From an uncultured Actinomycetes bacterium (GTDB lineage: Bacteria > Actinomycetota > Actinomycetes > Nanopelagicales > Nanopelagicaceae), in NCBI GenBank assembly GCA_903838295.1, contig CAILXX010000004.1, positions 124,001-188,000 on the forward strand: a DNA stretch of 64,000 nucleotides, in the 5' to 3' direction. The number at the start of each line of letters is the position of its first letter. Positions within the stretch are counted from its first letter, which is position 1. Under the pieces are notes generated by a model. It made no database searches and was not told where the DNA came from. It saw only the letters and a list, made by a program, of their open reading frames with translations. The position numbers and the translations under genes are program-made. Below are positions 9,249 to 21,137 of the stretch, piece after piece.

Positions 9249-11891
9249 TCAGCCCGTATTTCGAAGTCCTGCTGCGACTCCATTAATAGTCAGTAGTAGA
9301 GCTCGACGTATATTGCCGTCTTCATCACCGCTACGAACTCGTTCAAGGAGTGAGATCTGCAGTAGGTGAAGCGGCGCTAAATAAGCATCTCTGATGGCCA
9401 ATGTACGAGCCAAAATCGGCTGATCACCCAAGATCTCGCTCTTCTTCGTGAGTAGCGTGATCTCTAGCTTGGTTAATTCAAATTCTGCTTCAATCGTTTC
9501 GAGGAAATGATGCAAACTAGGATCAACCAATCGGTGCACATATTTACGCGCCATTCCAAGATCTGTCTTGGCAAGGGTCATCTCGACATTGGAAATGAAT
9601 GTCCGGAAGAAATGCCAATCTTTAAGCATCGTTGCTAACACAGCTTCCTGACCAGATTCGCGAGCGGCTTTCAAGCCTGAACCAACCCCAAACCACCCGG
9701 GCACAACTTGGCGTGATTGCGTCCAGCCAAAGACCCAAGGAATCGCGCGCAGACTTCCTAATCCACTGGATGCATCTGGGCGGCGCGAAGGACGTGATCC
9801 AAGAAAGAGGTTTCCTAATTGTTCGACTGGGGTGGAGGCGTAGAAATACGATGGCAGGTCAGGATGATCAACTAATGATCGATAACATTGAAATGAGCTT
9901 TCACTTACAAGGTCCATGCATGAAGTCCAGCGAGCAAGATCAGCGGGCGATTGTCGCGGGGCACGATTGAGCACGGTTGCTTCCAAAGCGGCGGCTAAGG
10001 AAAGTTCGACATTTTCGCGTGCCAATGCCGGCAACGAATATTTATCAGAAATAACTTCACCTTGTTCGGTCATCTTGACCTGACCATCGATCGAACCCCA
10101 AGGTAGAGCAATTAGCGCGTCATACGTTGGCCCACCACCACGTCCAACCGAGCCACCACGTCCATGGAACAAGCGAAGCTTCACTCCATGCTTGATAGCT
10201 ATGTCGCGGAGCTTGCGTTGTGCTTTGTGGATTTCCCATTGTGAAGTTGCTATGCCGGCATCTTTATTTGAATCAGAATATCCCAACATTACTTCTTGAA
10301 CATCGCCGCGACTCGTTACTAATTTACGATATGAAGTATCGCTGAGAAGTGAATCTAAAATCGTATCTGCAGCGCGTAGTTCTGCCACGGTTTCTAGCAG
10401 TGGCGCAAACCCAACCTTGGATTTTCCATCCTTCACCAGTCCGACCATAGCGGCAATTTCTACAGCAGCCAGGACATCTTTATGTGATTTGGTCATAGAG
10501 ATGATGTAAGTTTCGATAACTTCGGGGCCAAACTTATTAATCAGATCATCAATTGCTTTAAATGTATCAATGGTCTTCTGTGCCGCATCGTCAATATTCG
10601 CAGGGCTCTTAGGGTTTTTGGCTAGTTGTGCCAAGGCATGATGGTGCGCATCAGAATGTTCACGAATATCCATAGTGGCATGTGTAATTCCAAAACTTGC
10701 GACGGCTCTGATAACTCTTTCAAGCAAGCCGGTCGCGATTAACTCGCCTTTGTGGGCCAAGAGTGAATCCCGCATGATTGTTAAATCTGCCAGTAGCTCT
10801 GCGGTATTTTCATAATCTCTACCTGCATTGTGTGGAGCTCCAGCTGCATGACGCCTTTGGGTCAGAATCAAACGGTGCCGAATTGCGGTGGCTTTTAGGC
10901 GGTAAGGTTCTTCGATATTTAGGCGCCGAAAGCGAGCTTCGATTTCGGGAAGCGCTTGAAGGTCACGCGCAACTGATTCTTGCAATTGTGGTGTTGCACC
11001 AGCAACTCTGGTCGAAACAGAGAGAGCCTGGCGAAGCGGATCTAAAGCGGCGAGCATCGCCCTGATGAAATGCCCGATTTGCAAGGTGATAGCGCTGCGA
11101 GTGACATCTGCTGTGATATTTGGATTGCCATCGCGGTCGCCCCCGATCCACGTACCAAAGCTAAGCGGCCTAGCCGTCGGTTCGATAGTGACGCCAAGAC
11201 GCTTCAACTCTCGTGCAAAATCGTCCAAGACTTCTGGCACCGTCATCGCAAATAGATCATCTAAATAATAGAGCGCGTTGGTGGCTTCATCGAGTGGTTC
11301 TGGTCTGCCTAATCGCAGTTCATCAGTCTGCCAGAGCAAATCAACAGTCTCCGCTAGTCGACGTTCACGTGCTGGGCCCTTTTTATCGTCGAGCAGGTCT
11401 GCAATTGTTCCCAATTTACTTAGTACTGATCTGCGAGCAGCTTCTGTCGGGTGCGCAGTAAACACCGGACGGACCGAAAATTCATCCATCCAGCCTTGTA
11501 ATTCTTCGCGAGTGAATTCATTATGAGTTTTTTGTACTTCTTCGATGTGATTGACTGCACGACTTATCCAAGAGCCATCGCTTTCACGTTGCTCACTAAG
11601 CACGCGAGCACGGTGGACCTGTTCCGCGACATTTGCAAGATGAAAGTAGGTGCTAAAAGCCCGCACTAATTGAACACTGTCATCTACTGAAAGATCAGAA
11701 AGTATCTCTTCGCCAGCTCCTTCACGGACGGCTTTTCGCACCGATTCGACGAGGGCAAGAAGTTCTGGTCCCTCTTGGCGAACAAGGGTTTCTCCCAAGA
11801 GTTCCCCGAGCTTACGTACATCACTGCGAAGATCTTGATCATCTCGAGCAATTGATGCACGGGAGTTGATTTCAGCGCCTGGGTTCGTCAC
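9249..11891 (-). CDS. ppc: phosphoenolpyruvate carboxylase
   Basis: Anaplerotic enzyme fixing bicarbonate on PEP to form oxaloacetate. 880 residues, complete. Catalytic blocks: VFTAHPTEAARRS (His near residue 140), GGDRDGNPNIT, MLGYSDSNKDAGI, and the glycine-rich FHGRGGSVGRGGGP loop. It ends in the conserved NGVAAGLRNTG C-terminus. The start is a GTG preceded by GGAGGTG about 14 bases upstream, longer than usual. It is divergent from mfd with 98 bases between. Confidence 0.95.
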   Translation of the reverse strand: MTNPGAEINSRASIARDDQDLRSDVRKLGELLGETLVRQEGPELLALVESVRKAVREGAGEEILSDLSVDDSVQLVRAFSTYFHLANVAEQVHRARVLSEQRESDGSWISRAVNHIEEVQKTHNEFTREELQGWMDEFSVRPVFTAHPTEAARRSVLSKLGTIADLLDDKKGPARERRLAETVDLLWQTDELRLGRPEPLDEATNALYYLDDLFAMTVPEVLDDFARELKRLGVTIEPTARPLSFGTWIGGDRDGNPNITADVTRSAITLQIGHFIRAMLAALDPLRQALSVSTRVAGATPQLQESVARDLQALPEIEARFRRLNIEEPYRLKATAIRHRLILTQRRHAAGAPHNAGRDYENTAELLADLTIMRDSLLAHKGELIATGLLERVIRAVASFGITHATMDIREHSDAHHHALAQLAKNPKSPANIDDAAQKTIDTFKAIDDLINKFGPEVIETYIISMTKSHKDVLAAVEIAAMVGLVKDGKSKVGFAPLLETVAELRAADTILDSLLSDTSYRKLVTSRGDVQEVMLGYSDSNKDAGIATSQWEIHKAQRKLRDIAIKHGVKLRLFHGRGGSVGRGGGPTYDALIALPWGSIDGQVKMTEQGEVISDKYSLPALARENVELSLAAALEATVLNRAPRQSPADLARWTSCMDLVSESSFQCYRSLVDHPDLPSYFYASTPVEQLGNLFLGSRPSRRPDASSGLGSLRAIPWVFGWTQSRQVVPGWFGVGSGLKAARESGQEAVLATMLKDWHFFRTFISNVEMTLAKTDLGMARKYVHRLVDPSLHHFLETIEAEFELTKLEITLLTKKSEILGDQPILARTLAIRDAYLAPLHLLQISLLERVRSGDEDGNIRRALLLTINGVAAGLRNTG

Positions 11892-11939
11892 GGGTGAATC
11901 ATTCCACCTCCAGGAGGGTTAGAATTGCAATTAATACGA

Positions 11940-11964
11940 CCCCCATTCCTTCTGGAATCGGGGG
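11940..11964. other. GC-rich hairpin between divergent ppc and mfd
   Basis: CCCCCATTCC and GGAATCGGGGG pair with a single unpaired C and a 4-base loop. No T-run follows on either strand, so it is not a classical terminator; it lies in the leader of either mfd or ppc. Function unknown. Confidence 0.5.
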
Positions 11965-11989
11965 CATTTAGCGTTGTGCTGGGGGGCTC

Positions 11990-14900
11990 ATGAGTGCATT
12001 GATAAAAGCATTTGCCCAGGTCGACCATGGCGCTGAAAATATGGCGGTCCCCAACTCTGCTGTGGGATTTTTGCTGGCTCAGAGGTCGCTCAATCAACCA
12101 CTTTTAGTCGTGACCGCGTCTTCGCGTCGTGCCAGTGAGATTATGGACGAACTAGAGACGTACTTGGGTAAAAACTGTGCGGTGGGGCTACCACCATGGG
12201 AAACACTGCCGCACGAAAAGTTGAGCCCAAAGAGTGACACTGTTGCGGCTCGTATAAAAGTTATTGCAGAATTAAATGAAGCGAAGATTGTCATTGCCTC
12301 AGTCCGGGCGCTGATTCAACCAATCGCGCCAATAGAAATCCCATTTCTCTCGCTCGAAATTGATTTAGAAGTACCCATGGAATTTTTGCTTTCTCATTTG
12401 GCACTCCTGGGATACAACCGCACAGATTTAGTCGAACGTCGCGGCGATTTTGCGGTACGTGGTGGAATCGTGGATATTTTCCTGCCCGATCAGGATCATC
12501 CGATCCGAGTAGATTTTTTTGGTGATCAAATCGAGGAGCTGGCTTGGTTTACCGTCGCCGACCAACGCACTTTTGAACCAGTAGTAGGCGGCATAACTAT
12601 CTATCCATGCCGCGAAATTTTATTGACAGATCAAGTAAAGAAGCGTGCTCGCTATTTAGCGGCAGAATTTCCGCAACTCACAGAGATGGTAAGCAAGTTA
12701 GCCGAAGGAATTTATGTTGATGGAATGGAATCACTCCAAGGCATGCTCCGTGAAGACCTTAATTCCCTCGTAGATTTGTTGCCTAGCAATTTTGAAATAG
12801 TTTTAATTGATCAGGCACGAATTAAATCTCGAGCACTAGATCTTGTCGAAACCAATAAAGAATTTCTTGAAGCTTCTTGGTCAAATGCTGCAATGGGCGG
12901 TAATGCCCCACAGACCTTAACTACTGAATTAAGTGGTGGCGGTTACTTTAATTTGGAAGAACTTCACGTAAAGGCAAATCGGTGGAGTTCTATCGACCCC
13001 TACGCAAGTGATGTAGAGGCGTTAGAAAACGGGCAGGAGTTCGACCTCCTGCCCGAATATCGTGGCAACACAGACCGGTTAACTACTGACCTGAAGAAAT
13101 GGTTAGCAGATGGTTACCTGTTGATCTTTACTGCTGCTGGACCCGGAATTGTTGAACGGTATGCAAAGTTGTTTCAAGAGGCTGGACTACCGGTGCGGTT
13201 GTTGAAAAGCGTGAGTTCTGGACTTACTCGCGATGCGGTTTATGTCTTACCAAGTCCCATAGAGCACGGTTTTGGCTTGCATGCACAGAAGAGCTTGCTC
13301 CTCACGGAGAAAGATGTCTCAGGCATCCGCAGTTCTAATAAAGATCAAGCCCGGATGCCATCTAGACGGAAAAAAGCCATCGACCCGCTTGAGTTAAAAC
13401 CGGGCGATTATGTTGTTCACGAACAACATGGAGTAGGGCGATACATCGAATTAGTGGCCCGCACAGTCAATAATATTTCACGTGAATATTTAGTGATCGA
13501 ATATGCATCCTCAAAACGTGGCCAACCTGCTGATCGACTCTTCGTCCCTACGGATACATTGGAACAAGTGACCAGGTATGTAGGCGGTGAAGCGCCCGCG
13601 GTAAATCGGATCGGTGGAGCTGATTGGCAGAACGCAAAGAAGCGTGCACGTAAAGCGGTCAAGCAAATTGCTGCTGAATTAATCCAGCTCTATGCAGCAC
13701 GCATGAGCGCCCCCGGGTACGCATTTTCGGCAGACACTCCATGGCAGCGGGAATTGGAGGCGGCTTTTCCTTATGTAGAAACCATTGATCAGCAATCGAC
13801 GATTGAAGAAGTGAAACGGGATATGGAACGTTCTCATCCGATGGACAGAATTGTGTGTGGGGATGTGGGTTATGGAAAGACAGAGATTGCAATTCGTGCA
13901 GCCTTTAAGGCAGTTCAAGATGCAAAACAGGTTGCTATTTTGGTCCCCACGACTTTGCTAGTGCAGCAACATTTTAAAACTTTTACCGAACGCTACGCTG
14001 GTTTTCCGCTGCGCTTGGCAGGGCTCTCTCGATTCAACACAGCTAAAGAGTCTAAGGAGATATTAGATGGGCTTGCCTCTGGATCAATCGACGTCGTTAT
14101 CGGTACCCATCGGTTGCTCTCCAAAGATGTCACATTTAGAGATTTAGGTTTAGTTATTGTCGATGAAGAACAACGCTTTGGAGTCGAACATAAAGAGGAG
14201 TTGAAGAAAGCCCGCACAAATATCGATGTTCTTTCGATGTCTGCTACACCGATCCCTCGTACCCTAGAAATGGCTATTACCGGAATCCGAGAAATGTCGA
14301 ACATAACTACCCCGCCAGAGGAGCGCCATCCGGTACTCACATATGTGGGGCCATATGATGAAAAGCAGGTTACTGCGGCCATTCATCGCGAGTTATTACG
14401 TGATGGTCAGATTTTCTTTATTCATAACCGTGTCGATAGTATTGATGGTGTTGTTGTTCGTCTCAAAGAACTCGTGCCAGAAGCTCGAATTCGTATTGCT
14501 CATGGCCAGATGGGTGAGCGCGAACTCGAAGAAGTAATCCTTGGCTTTTGGGAACGTGATTTCGATATCTTGGTCTGCACCACAATTATCGAAAGTGGAA
14601 TTGATATTCCAAACGCCAACACTTTAATTGTGGATCGGGCTGATGCATTTGGCCTTTCACAGTTGCATCAATTGCGTGGTCGGGTTGGTCGGGGACGTGA
14701 ACGTGCTTACTCGTACTTCTTATATTCTCCCGACAAACCATTATCGGAAGTCGCCCATGATCGATTGACGACAATTGCAATAAATACGGAGCTCGGATCT
14801 GGAATGCAGGTCGCACTCAAAGATCTAGAGATCAGGGGTGCAGGTAACCTTTTGGGTGGTGAACAATCTGGGCATATCGCCGAAGTCGGTTTTGATCTAT

Positions 14901-15418
14901 ACATGCGCATGGTCGGTGAAGCGGTTGAAGATTTCAAAACTGGTTATGTTGATGCCAACCCGCGCCTAAAAGAGTGCAAGGTCGAACTCCCCATTACTGC
15001 TCATCTACCGGTCGAATACGTCCCGTCAGAACGGCTGCGTCTCGACTTGTATCGCCGGTTGGCAGATTGTTCTGACGATCTAGCCCTTGATGGAATAGTC
15101 GAAGAATTGGTCGATCGCTTTGGCGCTCTGCCAGAACCTGCTCAAAACCTGATTGATATTGCTCGCCTACGAGTTCTTGCTAAGAGCAAGAATTTGACCG
15201 AAGTAGTCCTGCAAGGAAAATTTCTCAAGGTTGGACCTATTACCTTGCCTGAATCCGCCGAGCTGAGAATCACTCGAATCTATCCTGGATCACTGATCAA
15301 ATCTGCGACTAAGAGCGTGCTTGTGGCTCGCGCACAAGCTCCAAATTGGCTTGAAAATGGTTCTATGGGAGATACTTCGGTTCTGTCTTGGGCTATAGAA
15401 GTCCTGCACAACCTCTAA
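11990..15418 (+). CDS. mfd: transcription-repair coupling factor
   Basis: Removes RNA polymerase stalled at lesions and recruits UvrA. 1142 residues with the family order: UvrB-like N-terminal modules (~1-360), the RNA polymerase interacting domain starting near 466 (KPGDYVVHEQHGVGRY), the RecG-like helicase with Walker A GDVGYGKT near 624 and DEEQ at about 725, LRGRVGRG in motif VI, and the C-terminal TRCF domain. The ATG at 11990 has no good Shine-Dalgarno. A perfect 10-bp inverted repeat lies within the coding region at 13030-13055. The SurA-like gene starts 11 bases after the stop. Confidence 0.96.
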   Translation: MSALIKAFAQVDHGAENMAVPNSAVGFLLAQRSLNQPLLVVTASSRRASEIMDELETYLGKNCAVGLPPWETLPHEKLSPKSDTVAARIKVIAELNEAKIVIASVRALIQPIAPIEIPFLSLEIDLEVPMEFLLSHLALLGYNRTDLVERRGDFAVRGGIVDIFLPDQDHPIRVDFFGDQIEELAWFTVADQRTFEPVVGGITIYPCREILLTDQVKKRARYLAAEFPQLTEMVSKLAEGIYVDGMESLQGMLREDLNSLVDLLPSNFEIVLIDQARIKSRALDLVETNKEFLEASWSNAAMGGNAPQTLTTELSGGGYFNLEELHVKANRWSSIDPYASDVEALENGQEFDLLPEYRGNTDRLTTDLKKWLADGYLLIFTAAGPGIVERYAKLFQEAGLPVRLLKSVSSGLTRDAVYVLPSPIEHGFGLHAQKSLLLTEKDVSGIRSSNKDQARMPSRRKKAIDPLELKPGDYVVHEQHGVGRYIELVARTVNNISREYLVIEYASSKRGQPADRLFVPTDTLEQVTRYVGGEAPAVNRIGGADWQNAKKRARKAVKQIAAELIQLYAARMSAPGYAFSADTPWQRELEAAFPYVETIDQQSTIEEVKRDMERSHPMDRIVCGDVGYGKTEIAIRAAFKAVQDAKQVAILVPTTLLVQQHFKTFTERYAGFPLRLAGLSRFNTAKESKEILDGLASGSIDVVIGTHRLLSKDVTFRDLGLVIVDEEQRFGVEHKEELKKARTNIDVLSMSATPIPRTLEMAITGIREMSNITTPPEERHPVLTYVGPYDEKQVTAAIHRELLRDGQIFFIHNRVDSIDGVVVRLKELVPEARIRIAHGQMGERELEEVILGFWERDFDILVCTTIIESGIDIPNANTLIVDRADAFGLSQLHQLRGRVGRGRERAYSYFLYSPDKPLSEVAHDRLTTIAINTELGSGMQVALKDLEIRGAGNLLGGEQSGHIAEVGFDLYMRMVGEAVEDFKTGYVDANPRLKECKVELPITAHLPVEYVPSERLRLDLYRRLADCSDDLALDGIVEELVDRFGALPEPAQNLIDIARLRVLAKSKNLTEVVLQGKFLKVGPITLPESAELRITRIYPGSLIKSATKSVLVARAQAPNWLENGSMGDTSVLSWAIEVLHNL

Positions 15419-15429
15419 AGGGAGATCGC

Positions 15430-16038
15430 GTGAAGAAGATTATTGCTGCCATCGTAGGCGTTGTCGTATTAGCTGGAGCAGGGATTGGTCTCTGGATCGT
15501 ATTAGAGACAGCCAGCCCAGTCGCAACAGTTGGCAAAGAGAAGGTCTCTGCCACCGATGTTAATAACAGCATAAAAGAGATTTTGGCCGAACGTAAAGGT
15601 GTTGCAACAACTGGAATGCAACTTGCAAAAGGTAACGACCTAACCATGTCGGAAGTTAATTTCCATCTAATTTCGTACTTGCTTGCGGACACTGCAAGTG
15701 CAAATGGCATCAGTGTTTCAGCAGCAGATGTCGCTGCTCGGCGTGCAAATATCGTCACCCAAGTAGGTGGCGAAGCAAAACTCCCACAGGCCTTGGTTGC
15801 TGCAAATATTGCTCAAAAAGATTTCCCACTTTATTTGAAAACATTACTTTTTGATGAGGGACTTGCAAAGCAAGTTATGAAGCAAGGAGTTGCTCAAGCA
15901 AATGCCGGTCAAGCAATTCAAGCTTTGGTCACAGCAGAGGCAAAGAAAGTTGGAATAACTGTTAATTCTAAATACGGGAAGTGGGATCCTGCCCAAGCTG
16001 CAGTCGTGGCAAATACTGCAGCCCCTGCCTCTAAGTAA
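15430..16038 (+). CDS. SurA N-terminal-like exported protein, copy 1
   Basis: A 202-residue protein with an N-terminal hydrophobic segment (residues 4-24) after two lysines, so exported or membrane anchored. The rest resembles the SurA/peptidylprolyl isomerase N-terminal chaperone domain (VATVGKEKVSATDVNNSIKEILAERKGV, later ADVAARRANIVTQVGGE and NIAQKDFPLYLKTLLFDEGL). No PPIase domain is visible. A gene of this type between mfd and mazG is typical of actinobacteria. The start is the GTG at 15430 with AGGGAGA upstream; the frame is open further into mfd but that is not needed. A close paralogue lies at 22670-23311. Confidence 0.75.
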   Translation: MKKIIAAIVGVVVLAGAGIGLWIVLETASPVATVGKEKVSATDVNNSIKEILAERKGVATTGMQLAKGNDLTMSEVNFHLISYLLADTASANGISVSAADVAARRANIVTQVGGEAKLPQALVAANIAQKDFPLYLKTLLFDEGLAKQVMKQGVAQANAGQAIQALVTAEAKKVGITVNSKYGKWDPAQAAVVANTAAPASK

Positions 16039-16057
16039 TTTATAGTTTGGTAACTTC

Positions 16058-18021
<1,964 letters not shown>

Positions 18022-18039
18022 CCGCTAGTACGAGAAAAT

Positions 18040-18429
18040 ATGTTCAAGAGTATTTCCGGGCGGAGCTTAGCCTTCGCCACGGTGCTCTTAGTTCTCGCAA
18101 TTACTTTGGCACCTCCGACGCAACGCTATTTTGCTCAAAGCGCACAAATAAATTCTTATAAGGTTCAGATTGATAGTGCGAATCAAACTCTCAAAGCTGC
18201 CCAACAAGAATTATTGCAATGGAACGACCCTAAATACGTGGCATCACAAGCGAGAGTGAGATTGCATTATATTTTTCCAGGAGAGCGTCAATATGTTGTG
18301 GCCGGTGCAGCAACAACTACATCAATGCAATCAACACCTGCGGCCCCAGTTGCAAATCAGATTCCGGCCGGCCTACCTTGGTATCAAGAAGTTATTGCAT
18401 CCATCACTAGTACAAATGTGACGCCATGA
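18040..18429 (+). CDS. ftsB: FtsB/DivIC-type septum formation protein
   Basis: A 129-residue bitopic membrane protein. TM helix about residues 9-26, then a short coiled coil (QIDSANQTLKAAQQELLQW) and the family motif WNDPKYVASQARVRLHYIFPGERQYVV. It joins FtsL and FtsQ at the division site. The C-terminal tail is Ala/Thr/Pro-rich. Its position right after eno is the usual actinobacterial order. It overlaps the next gene by four bases. Confidence 0.88.
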   Translation: MFKSISGRSLAFATVLLVLAITLAPPTQRYFAQSAQINSYKVQIDSANQTLKAAQQELLQWNDPKYVASQARVRLHYIFPGERQYVVAGAATTTSMQSTPAAPVANQIPAGLPWYQEVIASITSTNVTP

Positions 18430-18917
18430 CAGATAAAGCCACACTCGCTGACCTTGAGGCAATCCATAATCAACTGGGACGCATTCCGCGCGATGTTCAT
18501 GCAATCGCACATCGCTGCCCCTGTGGCAAACCTGATGTCGTGCAAACTCCACCAAGATTATCTGACGGAACACCCTTCCCTACTTTTTATTACGCCACTT
18601 GCCCACGCCTAACCGGCGCAATATCTACGCTAGAAAGTTCTGGAATGATGGCGCAGATGCAGGATCGGCTTGCTATTGATCACGAACTTGCGGGTGAATA
18701 CCGTGCTGCTCATGATGATTATCTTGCCGCTCGAGCCGCGTTGGGTATCGACGTTCCAGAAGTAGCCGGGATTAGTGCTGGCGGAATGCCGGATCGGGTG
18801 AAGTGTCTGCATTCACTAATTGCACATTCGTTGGGGGCTGGACTAGGAGTTAATCCACTAGGGGATGAGGCACTTGCGGCTCTTCCAGATTGGTGGAAGG
18901 TAAATCCATGCGAGTAG
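18426..18917 (+). CDS. DUF501 family protein
   Basis: A 163-residue cytoplasmic protein of unknown function, conserved in actinobacteria between ftsB and ppx. Visible family features: LGRIPRDVHAIAHRCPCGKPDVVQTPPRL, a CPC plus later Cys (YATCPRL) that might bind metal, and the C-terminal GGMPDRVKCLHSLIAHSLG. ATGA overlap with ftsB suggests coupled translation; its end overlaps the next start by ten bases. Confidence 0.9.
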   Translation: MTDKATLADLEAIHNQLGRIPRDVHAIAHRCPCGKPDVVQTPPRLSDGTPFPTFYYATCPRLTGAISTLESSGMMAQMQDRLAIDHELAGEYRAAHDDYLAARAALGIDVPEVAGISAGGMPDRVKCLHSLIAHSLGAGLGVNPLGDEALAALPDWWKVNPCE

Positions 18918-19822
18918 CAGCGATCGACTGTGGCACGAATTCGCTCCGGCTTTTAATCGCAGATATTGATGGTAATTCTTTTCGGGAAGTTCATCGCGAT
19001 ATGCAAGTTGTCCGGTTGGGACAAGGTGTTGATCAAAACAAGGCATTTGCACCAGAGGCAATCGAACGTACATTAGCGATGACTCAGCAATACGCTTCAG
19101 TAATTCGAAGCAAAGGAGTAGAAAGACTCCGCTTCTGCGCAACAAGTGCGACCAGAGATGCCACAAACCGTGACCTCTTTATCGATGGGGTCCAAAAAAT
19201 TCTTGGTATAAAGCCAGAAGTTATTCCTGGGACCGAAGAAGCTGCTCTCTCGTTTATGGGCGCTACAAAAGAATTGGGGCAAGAGTTATCTCCGTTCTTA
19301 GTAGTTGATATCGGCGGGGGATCTACAGAATTTGTTTTGGGTGGAAGTGATGTTCAATCCGCAAAGTCGGTCAATATTGGCTGTGTGCGGATGTCCGAAC
19401 GACATTTGACTAGCCAGCCTCCGACACCCGCGCAAATTGCGGCAGCGACCATCGATATTGATGCAGCAATTATGGATGCGGGAATGACTGTACCTTTTAA
19501 AGATGCTCAAACATTGATTGCGGTCGCAGGCACAGCTACAACAGTTGCAGCAGCAGCACTTGAATTAGAAAGTTATGATCGTTATGCGATTCATCTTTCT
19601 AGAATTCCAGCGGAAAAAGTCCATGCAGTGGCCTCAATGTTTGCTGCAATGAGTCGCGAAGAGATCGCCGCGCTGGGGTACATGCACCCGGGTCGTGTAG
19701 ATGTAATTACTTCGGGCTCGCTTGTTCTCTCACGCGTGATGCATTTGACTGGTGCCACAGAATTTGTCGCCTCGGAATCAGATATCCTCGATGGAATAGC
19801 TTGGAACTTGGCGCGTGTTTAA
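18908..19822 (+). CDS. ppx: Ppx/GppA family exopolyphosphatase
   Basis: A 304-residue protein of the ASKHA fold that removes phosphate from polyphosphate or pppGpp. Phosphate-binding loops: AAIDCGTNSLRLLIADI at the start and VVDIGGGSTEFVLG near 143. The catalytic Glu of GTEEAALSFMGA is near 123. It lacks the C-terminal HD domain of the E. coli enzyme, as short actinobacterial forms do. The ATG at 18908 is preferred over a GTG at 18890 because it gives the canonical MRVAAIDCGTNS. Confidence 0.9.
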   Translation: MRVAAIDCGTNSLRLLIADIDGNSFREVHRDMQVVRLGQGVDQNKAFAPEAIERTLAMTQQYASVIRSKGVERLRFCATSATRDATNRDLFIDGVQKILGIKPEVIPGTEEAALSFMGATKELGQELSPFLVVDIGGGSTEFVLGGSDVQSAKSVNIGCVRMSERHLTSQPPTPAQIAAATIDIDAAIMDAGMTVPFKDAQTLIAVAGTATTVAAAALELESYDRYAIHLSRIPAEKVHAVASMFAAMSREEIAALGYMHPGRVDVITSGSLVLSRVMHLTGATEFVASESDILDGIAWNLARV

Positions 19823-20507
19823 GTCCATAGCGGCTCTTGATAAAGCGATCACTAGTTGTACCCTCTGCCCGCGTTTAGTTGAATGGCGTGAAGATGTCGC
19901 TTTAACAAAGCGGAAAGCGTATGCCGACCATACTTACTGGGGTAAACCAGTCACTGGCTTCGGGGATCCCAAGGCAGAGATCATCATTGTGGGGCTTGCT
20001 CCCGGAGCCCATGGCGCGAACCGGACAGGACGAATATTTACCGGGGATAGTTCTGGCGACTTCCTATTCTCCTCTTTACACCGATCTGGGCTAGCAAAAT
20101 TTCCGTTCAGTGAATCGCGTAGAGATGGACAAGAGCTGTATCGCACCAGGATTCTCTGCGCAGTCAGATGCGCACCACCCGATAACAAACCCAGCACCGA
20201 AGAGAAGGCGGCTTGTGCCCCGTTTATGGCCAATGAGATAGAACTCTTAATGCCAACGGCGAAGGTATTTATAGCTCTGGGTAACTTTGCCTGGACTGGT
20301 CTCTTCTCGCAATTACATAATATGGAGTTCGACATCCCAACACCACGTCCAAAATTCGGTCATGGAGTCTCGCTCACAATATCGTCGAATGAGGGAAAAA
20401 AAATTAAGATTATTGGGAGTTACCATCCCAGCCAGCAAAATACTTTTACGAAAAAGTTAACTCCATCGATGTTGGATGGCATCTTCAAGATGGCGAACAA
20501 GTCCTAA
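19815..20507 (+). CDS. udgB: family 5 uracil-DNA glycosylase (UdgB)
   Basis: Excises uracil, and in related enzymes hypoxanthine, from DNA. 230 residues. Motif A reads GLAPGAHGANRTGRIFTGD (60-78); Gly-Leu-Ala-Pro-Gly without a catalytic Asp or Asn is the family 5 hallmark. The C-terminal motif SYHPSQQNT has His204. Cysteines 15, 18, 119 and 134 can form the 4Fe-4S cluster. The GTG start overlaps the ppx stop. The 3' end overlaps the convergent yczE-like gene by 51 bases. Confidence 0.88.
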   Translation: MFKSIAALDKAITSCTLCPRLVEWREDVALTKRKAYADHTYWGKPVTGFGDPKAEIIIVGLAPGAHGANRTGRIFTGDSSGDFLFSSLHRSGLAKFPFSESRRDGQELYRTRILCAVRCAPPDNKPSTEEKAACAPFMANEIELLMPTAKVFIALGNFAWTGLFSQLHNMEFDIPTPRPKFGHGVSLTISSNEGKKIKIIGSYHPSQQNTFTKKLTPSMLDGIFKMANKS

Positions 20508-21137
20508 CGAGATTGCAACAGAATTACCGATAAGAAGTGCGAATAAAAGAGTACCGATGCCAACACGACCACCGCATGCCCAACCTATACTGAAAACAAT
20601 TGATTCGATGGCCAAGCGGACTCGACCGACACGTATTCCAGTGACTCGGTGAATTCCTGTCATTAATCCATCACGAGGTCCTGGCCCTAGGCCGCAGGTA
20701 ATGTAAAACGCTGAAGCAAGACCAATGAATGCAATGCCAACAAAGACATATAAAAATCGTATCCACATGGTGTGATGTTGAATCGGAAAGAAATCTGTGC
20801 CAATTTGCAACGTGAAAGCGATGACGACGATATTTGCGATTGTTCCAAAACCAGGGCGTTGCTTTAGTGGAATCCAGCCAAGTAGCACCAAGGTGCTTAT
20901 CAATAAAGTAGACCAACCCAAGGAGAGAGGCGTGTGCTTTGAAATTCCCTGAGAAAGAACAGACCATGGCGCATTCCCCAAAGTGGATTGAATCAATAGC
21001 GCCTCGCCAAATCCAAAGAATGAAAGGCCAATTATTAATATAAGAAATCTGGGCAGCGAAAGTGACCATTGACTTGTGGCGGTCCACGAAGTTTTCGGAA
21101 TAGTCTTGTGTGGACGTAAAAGTGTCTTGAGATTCAC
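20457..21137 (-). CDS. YczE/YyaS/YitT-like integral membrane protein
   Basis: A 226-residue protein with about five or six TM helices. The family signature includes FGFGEALLIQSTLGNAPWSVLSQGIS near residue 42 and YITCGLGPGPRDGLMTGIHRVTG near 145. Function is not established; B. subtilis YczE was connected to surfactin/secondary metabolite production. Its start overlaps the stop of the upstream aminotransferase (ATGA), so the two are probably one transcript. The last 51 bases overlap the udgB coding region on the other strand. Confidence 0.75.
   Translation of the reverse strand: MNLKTLLRPHKTIPKTSWTATSQWSLSLPRFLILIIGLSFFGFGEALLIQSTLGNAPWSVLSQGISKHTPLSLGWSTLLISTLVLLGWIPLKQRPGFGTIANIVVIAFTLQIGTDFFPIQHHTMWIRFLYVFVGIAFIGLASAFYITCGLGPGPRDGLMTGIHRVTGIRVGRVRLAIESIVFSIGWACGGRVGIGTLLFALLIGNSVAISLGLVRHLEDAIQHRWS

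Noticed and set aside
13030-13055. Perfect 10-bp inverted repeat inside mfd
   Set aside because: It lies wholly in conserved coding sequence without a T-run; probably a chance result of codon use, so not listed as a terminator.
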